This document shows, in pieces, positions 17,657 through 26,342 of a stretch of DNA of 64,000 nt (position 1 is the first letter of the stretch; each line of letters begins with the position of its first letter). The position numbers were made by a program, and so were the translations under genes. This DNA is from Bacteroidota bacterium (GTDB lineage Bacteria; Bacteroidota; Bacteroidia; Chitinophagales; Chitinophagaceae): assembly GCA_023387985.1 (NCBI GenBank), contig JAEWHC010000005.1, positions 434,001 through 498,000 of the forward strand, given 5' to 3'. The notes beneath the pieces were generated by a model, which saw only the letters and a program-made list of their open reading frames with translations, was not told where the DNA came from and made no database searches.

Positions 17657-18664
17657 ATGAGATCTGTTTTATTTCTAATTGTGGCTACACTTGTTTTTAC
17701 ACCGGCTTTTGCCCAACCTGCAGCGGGTGGAGATAGTTTGGTTGTTCGAGGTGAAGCGCTGGGCAGCAAGGTCTGGGCCTATGCTTCGCATTCGGTGATC
17801 AACTTACGGCATAACCCCCGGTATCCTGCTGAAATGACTACCCAGGTACTTATGGGAACCCCACTGAAGATCGTGGCCAAAAGAGGCAATTGGCATCTTG
17901 TGCAAACGCCGGAAGGGTATGAAGGGTGGACCTCAAGTCCATTGGCAAAAATGGATTCAATGGAAATGCACCGCAAAAACCAGGGAGCAAGGGCAATAGT
18001 CACAAACAATAACGCTTTTGTATTTACGGCAACAGGCAAATCACGCGATATTGTATCTGAAGTGGTTATGGGAAATATCCTTTGGTTAAGCAGCCATAAA
18101 AAAAAGAAAGGTCATTATGCGGTTACTTTTCCTGATGGCAGAAGCGGGTACATTCATGCTTCAGCAGTGAAAACCTGGGATGATTGGAAAAACTCGATCC
18201 AGCTGAGCGGCGAAAGCATTGAACATATATCCAAACGTTTTACCGGCGTACCGTATTTCTGGGGCGGAACGTCTTCACGCGGTCTGGATTGCAGCGGACT
18301 GACCAAAACCACTTATCTCATGCACGGTATAATTTTACCCAGGGATGCAAGGCAGCAATATGTTACCGGCGAAGCGGTTGATTCAACCGGCGGTTTCAGC
18401 CATCTGCAGAAAGGCGACCTGTTGTTTTTCGGGAGAAAATATGCAGACGATTCTACCCGGTACAACATCGTACATACTGCAATTTATCTTGGCAACAAAC
18501 AATTTATACAGGCTGGTGATGGCTACGTGCAAATCAGCAGTCTTAATCCTGCTGATGCCAATTATGACCGCTACAATCACCACCGCTACGTGGTTGCCAA
18601 ACGCATAATCAACCGGCAGGAAAACGGCACCTGGAGCATTTTTGATCATCCATGGTTTAATTAA
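17657..18664 (+). CDS. Secreted NlpC/P60 (C40) cell-wall endopeptidase with SH3 domains
   Basis: From the ATG at 17657 this is a 335-residue exported protein with a signal peptide ending AFAQ (about residue 20). Two bacterial SH3-like segments follow (about 36-95 and 110-172), then an NlpC/P60 cysteine peptidase domain with the catalytic Cys212 in GLDCSGLT and His273 in IVHTAIYLG. The layout resembles gamma-D-glutamyl-diamino-acid endopeptidases of the YkfC type, which trim peptidoglycan peptides. An in-frame TTG further upstream would only add residues before a good signal peptide and was not used. Confidence 0.88.
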   Translation: MRSVLFLIVATLVFTPAFAQPAAGGDSLVVRGEALGSKVWAYASHSVINLRHNPRYPAEMTTQVLMGTPLKIVAKRGNWHLVQTPEGYEGWTSSPLAKMDSMEMHRKNQGARAIVTNNNAFVFTATGKSRDIVSEVVMGNILWLSSHKKKKGHYAVTFPDGRSGYIHASAVKTWDDWKNSIQLSGESIEHISKRFTGVPYFWGGTSSRGLDCSGLTKTTYLMHGIILPRDARQQYVTGEAVDSTGGFSHLQKGDLLFFGRKYADDSTRYNIVHTAIYLGNKQFIQAGDGYVQISSLNPADANYDRYNHHRYVVAKRIINRQENGTWSIFDHPWFN

Positions 18665-18780
18665 AATTGCGAACGGCGTTCATGGATATTGTCCAAAGCA
18701 TGGGTTGTACTACATGCAATCGAAAAATGAGACCAGCTAATTGGATGGTTAATGGGTTTCCCTTCATCAGGAGCATCCCT

Positions 18781-20190
18781 TTACATAAAATCCCGCACCA
18801 GTGGCCCGATCGTAAATCGCCACAACGTAACCTTTAGCCGCTTTCCGAATTTCGTATCCGGATGCCGTTCCGTTTCCCCTTCGGGCATGCCATCCGGTAG
18901 AATTTTCCAGGAATTCGCCTGGGTATTTTCGAAATATTGCGTAAGAGAAAGCGCAGCCGCAGAATCCCTGGCAATCACCATTGTCTCGCTGTTGCGTTTG
19001 GCTGAACGCGGATCAAGGTTGAAACTGCCTACCAGCGTGGTAAAAGAATCAATAATGGCTGTTTTGCTATGCATGGTTTGGGCCTTTTTAAATTCGTGGA
19101 TTTCCACGCCCCAGCGCAGCAATTTTGGACGTAAATTGAGGTAACTTCCATAAAAAACCGGAATATCAAACGACTGCAGTGAATTGCTGAGCACACGCAC
19201 CTTTACACCGCGGTCGAGCGCATTGCGTATCGAGATCTTAAACGGCCGGGTAAATAAGATGTAGGCATTCTGCAGATCAACAGTATGCCGGGCTTTATCG
19301 ATCTCCGAGATGAATGCTTTTTCAACATCCCGGCATCGCCTTCTGCGTTTCGGGCGGTTTGAGACAAATTCAACACTACTGCAAGAGCCCGAGATCATGG
19401 TTTCCAGTGATTTATCTCTGTTCTGGCTGAGCCGAAGATTGTAAGCAGCCTGGGCCTGCGCTTCCAGCAAAATGAATTCTTCAACCTGCGCTTCCGATTG
19501 GGTAAGGCGCACAATGCGTTTTTGATTGGCACGGGTTGTCCAGGAACTGGTCCAACGGGCTAAAAAATACTCTGCGGCATTGCGGGCTACTTCGCCGGCA
19601 TACATTTCATCATAATCGTAAAACGTGCCGGAAACATTGAGATCCGGCTCAAAATATTTCTGGTCGAGGTTTCGGCCCCCTACCAGCAGGTATTGGCGAT
19701 CGATGATGAGCAGTTTATCATGCATTCGCCGGTCAATGCGAAAAATATTCCGGAGTACAGGTTCATTGAAAAACCGGATCTCCACCCCCAACTGTCCAAG
19801 ATATTTCATCATATTGGGGGATAACTTGTTGTTCATATGATCCACCATAAATTTAACCCGCACCCCTTTTTCAGCTACTTCTTTCAAAACACCCAAAATC
19901 TGGGCGGGATTGGGCTCTTCGGTTGTGGAAAAATAACTGATGAGCACTTCTTCTTTTGCTCCCGCGATCATCCGCAACCGCAGTGTCATCGCATCCGTAA
20001 CCAATGGTACGGGCTTGCGGCAATCATCAGAATAATTCAGGTCTGTACTGTCTTCAAGGTAAAACTGTGCATCAGCAATTACACTTTGCAAAACCAGAAA
20101 TGCAGTAAGCACCAGAACTTTCTGATGTAAAATGGCCTGCTTAAAGGCGAAATTGATAAAACTGGAAAAAAATGACTCCCGCTCAGGCAC
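18781..20190 (-). CDS. Exported phospholipase D / cardiolipin synthase-family protein
   Basis: This 469-residue protein has a long N-terminal region and a signal-like hydrophobic segment (about 23-42, ending IADAQ). Both HKD motifs of the phospholipase D superfamily are intact: His157-Lys159-Asp164 in MHDKLLIID and His374-Lys376-Asp381 in MHSKTAIID. Each is followed by the usual GG/GS-x-N segment. A basic patch (PKRRRRCRD) lies between the two halves. Known members transfer phosphatidyl groups or hydrolyse phosphodiesters. The export signal suggests a periplasmic or envelope substrate rather than classic inner-membrane cardiolipin synthesis. It is probably a single-gene unit. Confidence 0.8.
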   Translation of the reverse strand: MPERESFFSSFINFAFKQAILHQKVLVLTAFLVLQSVIADAQFYLEDSTDLNYSDDCRKPVPLVTDAMTLRLRMIAGAKEEVLISYFSTTEEPNPAQILGVLKEVAEKGVRVKFMVDHMNNKLSPNMMKYLGQLGVEIRFFNEPVLRNIFRIDRRMHDKLLIIDRQYLLVGGRNLDQKYFEPDLNVSGTFYDYDEMYAGEVARNAAEYFLARWTSSWTTRANQKRIVRLTQSEAQVEEFILLEAQAQAAYNLRLSQNRDKSLETMISGSCSSVEFVSNRPKRRRRCRDVEKAFISEIDKARHTVDLQNAYILFTRPFKISIRNALDRGVKVRVLSNSLQSFDIPVFYGSYLNLRPKLLRWGVEIHEFKKAQTMHSKTAIIDSFTTLVGSFNLDPRSAKRNSETMVIARDSAAALSLTQYFENTQANSWKILPDGMPEGETERHPDTKFGKRLKVTLWRFTIGPLVRDFM

Positions 20191-20286
20191 TATAAAAAAT
20201 ATTTAGCAGGCTAAGATACTGTCTGCAAAAAGTATAACGCCAGATGGGTCTCTTTTGTTTTCCAGTATTTATTACCACTCAACATC

Positions 20287-21522
20287 CTAAAACGACAATG
20301 TGCTGTGATTGGCAAACGCTTTCACTTTGCGCGTGGGAATTATGGCGGCCAAAACAGTTATGGTAATAATGATCAGGGCAATGATTACAAAATCGCCACC
20401 CCGCATTGAAACCGGGTAATGATCGATAATGAAGCTATTTCCTCCCAGTTTTACCCAGTGGAATTGCTGCTGGCCAAGGCAGATCAGTATGCCAATAACG
20501 AAGCCGGTAAGGGCGCCCACAAAGCCCAGGATCAGCCCGAGTTTGATGAACACCAGCCGGATTTGCCTGCCGGTTGATCCCAGTGCAAACAAAATGGCGA
20601 TGTCTTTTTGCTTTTCGAGCACCATCATGGTTAGCGTACTCATGATGTTGAATGCCGCAATGAGCAGAATGAGAAAAGCAACACCAAAAATGATGAGTTT
20701 TTCCATTTGCATAGCCGCAAAAAGCGACTGGTTTTGCTGGTAGCGGGTTTGCACATTGTATTCGTTGCCCATGATACGCTGCACCTGGCTGCTGATGGAT
20801 GAAACCGATCCCCTCACCTGGAGTTCCAGCTTGCTCACTTCATTTTCACCAAGATCCAGCATATACCGCATAAAACCAATATGCGTAAATGCGTAATTGT
20901 TGTCAAATTCCTGCTGGATCATAAAACTGCCACTCGGATAGGCATTTGCCGAATGCAGCGATTCCATTGGATCTGTTGGATTAGAGGCATGGCGGTTGGG
21001 CAGGTAGATGGTTAGCGGATACAGGCTTCGCCCCGCAATGATCTGCAAAGTGGTTTCCACGCCAATGCCGAGTACAACACCGGGACTGAGCGAATCGCCC
21101 AATTCAAATTTACCACCGGCCAGGTGTTGATCCACCCGGCTGGTTTGGCCATAACCGGAAGGAACGCCTTTCAGCCAAACGATGCTTTTTTCATCTTCAT
21201 CCATCAGGATGGCCCGTTCTTCCACTATAGGTTGAATAGTGATCACACCATGCAGTTTTTGCAATGCCTCCTGCTGTTCCGGTGTGGGCGAAAACCACTT
21301 ACCCTGTTTGGTCGTAACACTGATATCGCTGTAAAAATCGGAGTAAAGTTCTTTTACCAGGTTTTCAAATCCATTGAATACACTGAGTACCACAACCAGG
21401 GCAGCCGTAACCACCGTAATGGCCACCACGCTGATCCAGGATATAACGTTTATGGCATTGGTGTTCTTTTTTGCCTTGAAATAGCGCCAGGAAAATAAAT
21501 TGGTAACGATTGAATTCCGCAT
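20287..21522 (-). CDS. LolC/E-like FtsX-family ABC permease
   Basis: This 411-residue permease has one N-terminal membrane helix (about 24-48), a large periplasmic domain (about 50-265) and three C-terminal helices (about 275-300, 325-350, 375-400). This is the MacB/FtsX layout shared by LolC and LolE, which extract lipoproteins from the inner membrane with the ATPase LolD. The opening RYFKAKKNTNAINVISWIS is typical of the Bacteroidota version. It follows rbfA by 13 bases, so the two are cotranscribed. No lolD-like ATPase is next to it. The specific lipoprotein role is inferred from family resemblance. Confidence 0.82.
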   Translation of the reverse strand: MRNSIVTNLFSWRYFKAKKNTNAINVISWISVVAITVVTAALVVVLSVFNGFENLVKELYSDFYSDISVTTKQGKWFSPTPEQQEALQKLHGVITIQPIVEERAILMDEDEKSIVWLKGVPSGYGQTSRVDQHLAGGKFELGDSLSPGVVLGIGVETTLQIIAGRSLYPLTIYLPNRHASNPTDPMESLHSANAYPSGSFMIQQEFDNNYAFTHIGFMRYMLDLGENEVSKLELQVRGSVSSISSQVQRIMGNEYNVQTRYQQNQSLFAAMQMEKLIIFGVAFLILLIAAFNIMSTLTMMVLEKQKDIAILFALGSTGRQIRLVFIKLGLILGFVGALTGFVIGILICLGQQQFHWVKLGGNSFIIDHYPVSMRGGDFVIIALIIITITVLAAIIPTRKVKAFANHSTLSF

Positions 21523-21535
21523 GGTTCAGGCCGGA

Positions 21536-21907
21536 TTATTCTTCATTTTTATCCTCTTCCTTATGGATACCATCAAACAATTTTTCCATTTTAAAAACAT
21601 AGTCCAGCGTGTCATCATGAAAAAATTTCAGCTCCGGCATTCTTCTCAGTTGCTTGGCTACCCGGCTCACCAGCTCTTTTTTTATTTCCCAGGCACGGTC
21701 TTCTACTTTTTTCATGGTAGCTTCAACATCCGGCACCTGGAAAAAGCTCAGGTAAACACGGGCTTCGGCCAGGTCTGGGGTAACCGCAACTTTGGAAATG
21801 GAGATCATGCTGTTTGCGGAAATATTCAATCCCAGTTTATGGAAAACGCCGCTCAGTTCTTCATGAAGCAGGGCAGCTATTTGCTTTTGTCTTTTTGATT
21901 CTTGCAT
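21536..21907 (-). CDS. rbfA: Ribosome-binding factor A
   Basis: This 123-residue protein matches RbfA, which binds the immature 30S subunit and helps finish processing of the 16S rRNA 5' end. It begins with ESKRQKQIAALLHEELS, contains the KH-like stretch ISISKVAVTPDLAEARVYLSF and ends with LRRMPELKFFHDDTLDYVFKME, all typical of the family, and then an acidic tail (EEDKNEE). Start at ATG 21907. It heads a two-gene unit with the LolC/E-like permease, a common arrangement in Bacteroidota, and is divergent from the MsbA-like gene. Confidence 0.93.
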   Translation of the reverse strand: MQESKRQKQIAALLHEELSGVFHKLGLNISANSMISISKVAVTPDLAEARVYLSFFQVPDVEATMKKVEDRAWEIKKELVSRVAKQLRRMPELKFFHDDTLDYVFKMEKLFDGIHKEEDKNEE

Positions 21908-21968
21908 AACGATTTGTTTAAAATTTCACCGGTTCAATTTCTATGCCCCCTGGGCTTGTAAAAGTAGT

Positions 21969-21987
21969 TACTTTGCTGCCAAAGTAT
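21969..21987. promoter_or_regulatory. Inverted repeat in the divergent rbfA / exporter promoter
   Basis: TACTTTG (21970-21976) and CAAAGTA (21981-21987) form a perfect 7-bp inverted repeat with a 4-base spacer. Each arm resembles a -7 element on its own strand; TTACTTTG on plus differs from TAnnTTTG at one base. It could serve both directions or bind a dimeric regulator. Confidence 0.4.
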
Positions 21988-22001
21988 ATCGTTAAAAACG
22001 A

Positions 22002-23819
22002 ATGAAGAAGTATGCCCGCATATTTTCGCTGATATCCGGACACAAAAAAGAACTGGCTGTTTACCTGGTTTCTATTGTGCTCAGCACCGTTTTTTCAATT
22101 GCCTCCATCGGGATGCTCATGCCTTTTCTGCAATTGATCTTTACCGGCCAGTCGGCAAGCTTAGACCTGCTCAACAGTTCCGAAGGCTCCGGGTTGATAA
22201 ACTGGGTCAACCGTACAATGGCCAGCTACGCAGCAACACATAGCAAAATGCAACTGCTTCTGCTTATTTGCGGATTTATGATGCTCTCCATCATTTTGAA
22301 GAACGCATTTCTTTATTTATCGCAATACATCCTCAACCCCCTCAAAAACCGTGTGGTGAATGATTTGCGCATGCAGCTTTTCAATAAAATGCTGGATTTG
22401 CCCATCGGGTATTTCAACGAAAAAAGAAAAGGCGACCTCATCAGCCGCATCACCAATGACGTTAATGAAGTGGAAACGAGTGTGGTGGGAACGCTGGAAG
22501 GATGGATACGCGACCCTGTTCAACTGCTCCTCAACCTGACAGCATTGCTAATTCTGAGCCCTCAACTCACCCTGTTTTTGCTTATCGTTTTACCGGTCAT
22601 GGGCTTTGTGATCGGACGCATCAGCCGGAGCCTGAAAAAACAAAGCATGGCCGCAGCCATTAAACTTGGTGAATCGGTAACCATACTGGAAGAAACCCTT
22701 GGCGGACTTCGTGTGGTTAAAGCATTTGCCGCAGAGAACCTGTTGCGTTTTAGATTTGGCAAAACAAATGATGAACTCCTGGCCTCAAAAAATAAGATCA
22801 GCTATCGACGCGACCTCGCTTCACCCATGAGCGAAGTGATGGGCATATTTGTTTTTTGCTGTATTCTGCTTTTTGGTGGTTACCTCGTACTTTCTGAAAA
22901 TCGGCTGCTCGAGGGATCTGTATTCATTACCTACCTTGGATTGTTTTACAACATCATCAACCCTGCAAAAGCCCTGAGCACCAGTTTTTACAACATGCAG
23001 AAAGGCAGTGCCGCCATCGGCCGTATTGAAGACGTTCTCAAAGCGGATGTAGTAGTGGTAGATTCTCCTCAGGCCAAAAAGCTCGAGCGTTTTGAAAATG
23101 AAATTGAATTCCGTAATGTGGGGTTCAAATATGAAGAATTTGAAATTCTCAAGAACATCAATCTCCGCATCCGCAAAGGCAGTACCGTAGCTCTTGTGGG
23201 GGGCAGCGGAGCAGGAAAAAGCACCCTCGCAGACCTGGTACCGCGCTTTCACGATGTAACGTCTGGTGAATTGCTGATCGATGGTACCAATATTAAAAAT
23301 TATACGCTCCACAGCCTGCGGAGCCTGATGGGCATTGTTACACAGGAAGCCATTCTTTTCAATGATTCCATTGCGGGAAATATCCGTCTTGGCAAACCCG
23401 AAGCTTCTGAAACCGAATTGCAACAGGCGGCAGCCATAGCCAATGCGGCAAATTTCATTCAAACCCGGCAAGGTGGTTTCGACGAAAACATTGGCGACCG
23501 CGGAACCAAACTCAGCGGAGGAGAAAGGCAAAGGCTTACCATAGCGCGTGCAGTATTAAAAAATCCCCCGATACTTATTTTGGATGAAGCCACATCTTCG
23601 CTGGATACGGAAAGCGAAAAACTGGTGCAGGATGCAATTAACCGGGTAATGCAGGACCGCACTACCCTTGTCATTGCTCACCGCCTGAGCACCATCCGCC
23701 ATGCCGATGAAATTGTGGTGATGAAGGAAGGGGAAATTGTAGAACGCGGGACGCACGATTCATTGATGGATCTGGGCGGATATTATCATCGCCTTGTGGA
23801 GATGCAGGAATTCAAATAA
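22002..23819 (+). CDS. MsbA-like ABC exporter (fused permease/ATPase)
   Basis: This 605-residue half-transporter has six membrane helices (about 20-340) followed by an ATPase domain. Walker A GGSGAGKST starts at residue 400, the signature LSGGERQR and Walker B ILILDEATSSLD follow, and the H-loop is VIAHRLST. Such proteins act as homodimers exporting lipid A-core or other hydrophobic molecules. MsbA-like function is the family default in Bacteroidota but drug export is possible. It is alone on its strand and divergent from rbfA. Confidence 0.9.
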   Translation: MKKYARIFSLISGHKKELAVYLVSIVLSTVFSIASIGMLMPFLQLIFTGQSASLDLLNSSEGSGLINWVNRTMASYAATHSKMQLLLLICGFMMLSIILKNAFLYLSQYILNPLKNRVVNDLRMQLFNKMLDLPIGYFNEKRKGDLISRITNDVNEVETSVVGTLEGWIRDPVQLLLNLTALLILSPQLTLFLLIVLPVMGFVIGRISRSLKKQSMAAAIKLGESVTILEETLGGLRVVKAFAAENLLRFRFGKTNDELLASKNKISYRRDLASPMSEVMGIFVFCCILLFGGYLVLSENRLLEGSVFITYLGLFYNIINPAKALSTSFYNMQKGSAAIGRIEDVLKADVVVVDSPQAKKLERFENEIEFRNVGFKYEEFEILKNINLRIRKGSTVALVGGSGAGKSTLADLVPRFHDVTSGELLIDGTNIKNYTLHSLRSLMGIVTQEAILFNDSIAGNIRLGKPEASETELQQAAAIANAANFIQTRQGGFDENIGDRGTKLSGGERQRLTIARAVLKNPPILILDEATSSLDTESEKLVQDAINRVMQDRTTLVIAHRLSTIRHADEIVVMKEGEIVERGTHDSLMDLGGYYHRLVEMQEFK

Positions 23820-23976
23820 TACATCATTTCTTTATTTCAGTACCGCTTGCGGTTTTGCATGGTTTACAGTTAATAAATTAGTTGAACTCGAATTGAATGT
23901 ATTTTTATTTGTCAGGAAAGGAATCCTCAAATTATGCTATGGATTTGAAGACTTCCAAATTTCAAACCGTATCATC

Positions 23977-24366
23977 ATGCGAATTGACCATATAGCCATT
24001 TGGGTAAATGATCTCGAAAAAATGTTGAGTTTTTACGTAAAATATTTCAACGGCATGGCCAATGAAAAATACAGGAATGAGAAACAACAATTCGAATCCT
24101 ATTTCATCGGCTTTGAAAGCGGCAGCCGGATAGAACTCATGAAGAAACCGGGAATCGGAGACAATCAGCAGAGCTATGATCATCAGCGAATGGGCATTGT
24201 GCACCTGGCCTTTTCAGCCGGCAGCAGGGAGGCAGTCGATTCACTGACCAATTTACTGAAGGCCGCGGGATATACCGTTGCAGGCGAACCACGCATTACC
24301 GGGGATGGGTATTACGAAAGTGTAATCCTTGATCCCGAAGGAAATATTGTTGAAATTACGGACTGA
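23977..24366 (+). CDS. VOC-family (glyoxalase/dioxygenase fold) protein 1
   Basis: From the ATG at 23977 this is a 129-residue vicinal-oxygen-chelate protein. It has paired beta-alpha-beta-beta-beta units: MRIDHIAIWVNDLEKMLSFY at the start, and GIVHLAFSAGS then YYESVILDPEGNIVEI in the second half. The putative metal ligands are His5, a Glu near residue 55, His78 and the last Glu. Members include lactoylglutathione lyase, dioxygenases and resistance proteins, and the substrate cannot be told. Longer in-frame extensions overlap the exporter gene and do not resemble the family. Confidence 0.8.
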   Translation: MRIDHIAIWVNDLEKMLSFYVKYFNGMANEKYRNEKQQFESYFIGFESGSRIELMKKPGIGDNQQSYDHQRMGIVHLAFSAGSREAVDSLTNLLKAAGYTVAGEPRITGDGYYESVILDPEGNIVEITD

Positions 24367-24455
24367 CATTAACCGGCGAAATAAAACATAACCCTAAAAC
24401 GTGCAACCCGTTGTAGTATATTTACAGGAATGGTTTCCGCAATAAGCCACTGACT

Positions 24456-24740
24456 ATGAACCTTAACTACATTATTCCGGTATCCTTTGCCCTTGCTTTT
24501 TTGGCTGGTGGCATTGGGGTATACCAGAAAATTTCGCATAGCAGCTCAAGTGAAGTATGGCTGACCGTTACAATGATCCTGGCTATTGTATTCGTAGTTT
24601 GCGCATTGTACGAAATTCTTAATTCCAGGAATCTAAACCGGTCGGAAAAATTCATGTGGGTTTTTGCATTTGTTTTTTTTAACCTCATCGCCGGTATTAT
24701 CTATATTATTATCGGCAGAAAAAAAGTAATTTCCGGGTAA
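24456..24740 (+). CDS. Small membrane protein, PLDc_N-like
   Basis: This 94-residue protein has three predicted membrane helices (about 5-25, 35-55, 66-87) and the family ending FNLIAGIIYIIIGRKK. That ending resembles the short phospholipase D-nuclease N-terminal (PLDc_N) membrane family, which despite its name has no catalytic residues. Its role is unknown. It lies 100 bases before a small Xre-type regulator in the same direction. Small regulators of this kind are often found beside small membrane proteins, so a functional pair is possible. Confidence 0.6.
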   Translation: MNLNYIIPVSFALAFLAGGIGVYQKISHSSSSEVWLTVTMILAIVFVVCALYEILNSRNLNRSEKFMWVFAFVFFNLIAGIIYIIIGRKKVISG

Positions 24741-24825
24741 ATTCCATTTTTCATCAAACGAAGGTAGAAGCGGGGAGCTACCCGCTCCCGATGACAACAA
24801 TACATGACCTAAACGCTGGCTTTCC

Positions 24826-24833
24826 TATCTTTG
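24826..24833 (+). promoter_or_regulatory. Bacteroidota -7 element before the Xre regulator
   Basis: TATCTTTG matches TAnnTTTG exactly and ends seven bases before the ATG at 24841. Transcription would begin at or within a base or two of the start codon, so the message may be leaderless. No clear -33 element. Confidence 0.45.
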
Positions 24834-24840
24834 TCAAGCC

Positions 24841-25041
24841 ATGAAAAATACCATTAAAGTTGAACGCGCTAAAAAAAACTGGACACAGGCCAGGCTTGCG
24901 GAAAAAATTGGGGTGTCGCGGCAAGCCATCAATTCAATTGAAAATGGAAAGTTCGTGCCTTCAACTTTGCTCGCGCTAAAAATGGCCCGGCTGTTTGGCA
25001 CGCCTGTGGAGGAGATTTTTCAACTGGAAGAATCCGACTGA
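24841..25041 (+). CDS. Small Xre-family transcriptional regulator
   Basis: This 66-residue protein is almost entirely one helix-turn-helix domain (RAKKNWTQARLAEKIGVSRQ, then AINSIENGKFVPSTLLALKMA) with a short acidic tail. It matches the YgzD-like group of minimal Cro/CI-type repressors, whose members often control an adjacent membrane-protein gene. No ligand domain is present. A -7 element lies immediately upstream. The partner could be the PLDc_N-like gene before it or the DUF417 gene after it. Confidence 0.88.
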   Translation: MKNTIKVERAKKNWTQARLAEKIGVSRQAINSIENGKFVPSTLLALKMARLFGTPVEEIFQLEESD

Positions 25042-25165
25042 ATTTCCTGAAATAAAAACTTAATTCGCGTTGGATTTTCAATGCATTGGATAATCTTTGG
25101 CGCTCCATAGATTATCAATCCGTTTTGAATCTGGGGAATGAAATTAAAAATTTACGATACCTTTT

Positions 25166-25780
25166 ATGAGAAATTTTCTGCAGGCACTTGCTTCTTTCCA
25201 ACATCAGTTCGTCAACTTCGCCCGTATTGCCATATTTATTGTAATGGCCTGGATCGGCGGACTCAAAGCTTTTCAATACGAGGCCGATGGCATTGTACCT
25301 TTTGTAACCAACAGCCCTTTTTTCAGTTTCTTTTACCACAATTCCGGCAAAACCGCGGTGAATGAACAAGGCAAAACTGTAGCTGAATATATGCTGTACA
25401 AAAATCCTGAAGGGAAAACCGTAGAAAAAAACATTCAATGGCATAAAACAAACGGAACTTATGCGTTTTCCTACGGGCTCGGCACGTTTATCTGTATCAT
25501 CGGCTTCCTGGTTTTACTTGGTATCTGGTTTCCTAAACCGGGACTTGCCGGGGGCTTGATGACCGCTGGAATGGCCTTAGTCACCCTGTCATTTCTCATT
25601 ACCACACCGGAAGTTTATGTACCGGATCTTGGCGGCGATTTTCCAACTCCACAGCATGGTTTTCCTTATTTATCCGGTGCCGGAAGACTGGTGATCAAAG
25701 ACATCATCATGATGGCGGCAGGGCTTATTGTCGCATCAGAAAGTGCAGAAAGAATCTTATCAAAGCAAGGCGAAAAATAA
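25166..25780 (+). CDS. DUF417 (YkgB-like) membrane protein
   Basis: This 204-residue protein belongs to the DUF417/YkgB family of inner-membrane proteins. Four hydrophobic segments are seen (about 15-35, 110-130, 135-155, 175-195), with the family phrases IVMAWIGGLKAFQYEADGI near the start and SGAGRLVIKDIIMMAAGL near the end. A polar insert (about 55-95) is rich in Lys and Gly. E. coli members are linked to chlorine and oxidative stress, which is knowledge of relatives and not seen here. It stands alone between the Xre and VOC genes. Confidence 0.82.
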   Translation: MRNFLQALASFQHQFVNFARIAIFIVMAWIGGLKAFQYEADGIVPFVTNSPFFSFFYHNSGKTAVNEQGKTVAEYMLYKNPEGKTVEKNIQWHKTNGTYAFSYGLGTFICIIGFLVLLGIWFPKPGLAGGLMTAGMALVTLSFLITTPEVYVPDLGGDFPTPQHGFPYLSGAGRLVIKDIIMMAAGLIVASESAERILSKQGEK

Positions 25781-25841
25781 ACTTTGGCCGTCCATGCGCG
25801 TAATAAAACTCTACCTGGCTTAAATCTTTAAAATATCCCAT

Positions 25842-26285
25842 ATGGCTTCCACATCCACCTATTTAACCTTCAACGGCAATTGCGAAGAAGCTTTCAATTT
25901 TTACAGGTCCGTTTTCGGTGGCGAATTTCTCTATTTCGGAAAATTTGACGAAATGGTTTCCCAGCCTGGCGCTCACATTCCTGAAAAGGACAGAAACCTG
26001 GTCATGCATGTCTCTCTGCCCATTGGCGATTCTGTTTTAATGGGTAGCGACTGCGGTGAAGGTTTTGCGCCATTATTTAAAGCGGGCAATAATTTTTCCA
26101 TTTCGATTAGAGCGGAAAGCAAAGAAGAAGCCGACCGGGTATTTTCTGCGTTGGCTCGTGGCGGTGAAATTACGCTGCCGCTTAATGAAACTTTCTGGGG
26201 CGATTATTTTGGCATGTTAACTGACCAGTTCGGTATCAACTGGATGATGAGCTTTAACCCGCGGTTACAGGAAGATTTACCTTAG
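25842..26285 (+). CDS. VOC-family PhnB-like protein
   Basis: This 147-residue protein matches the PhnB-like branch of the VOC superfamily. The start is STYLTFNGNCEEAFNFYRSVFGGEF, the middle has HVSLPIGDSVLMGSDC, and the end is LPLNETFWGDYFGMLTDQFGI, then NWMM. The branch lacks a proven enzymatic role, and members are often annotated by default as 3-demethylubiquinone methyltransferase-like. It is single, about 60 bases after the DUF417 gene and before the pentapeptide-repeat gene. Confidence 0.85.
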   Translation: MASTSTYLTFNGNCEEAFNFYRSVFGGEFLYFGKFDEMVSQPGAHIPEKDRNLVMHVSLPIGDSVLMGSDCGEGFAPLFKAGNNFSISIRAESKEEADRVFSALARGGEITLPLNETFWGDYFGMLTDQFGINWMMSFNPRLQEDLP

Positions 26286-26342
26286 CAATAATCGCGCAAA
26301 GTCATTGCGCCTTATGTCGATCGATAAATATCAAGATCTGCC

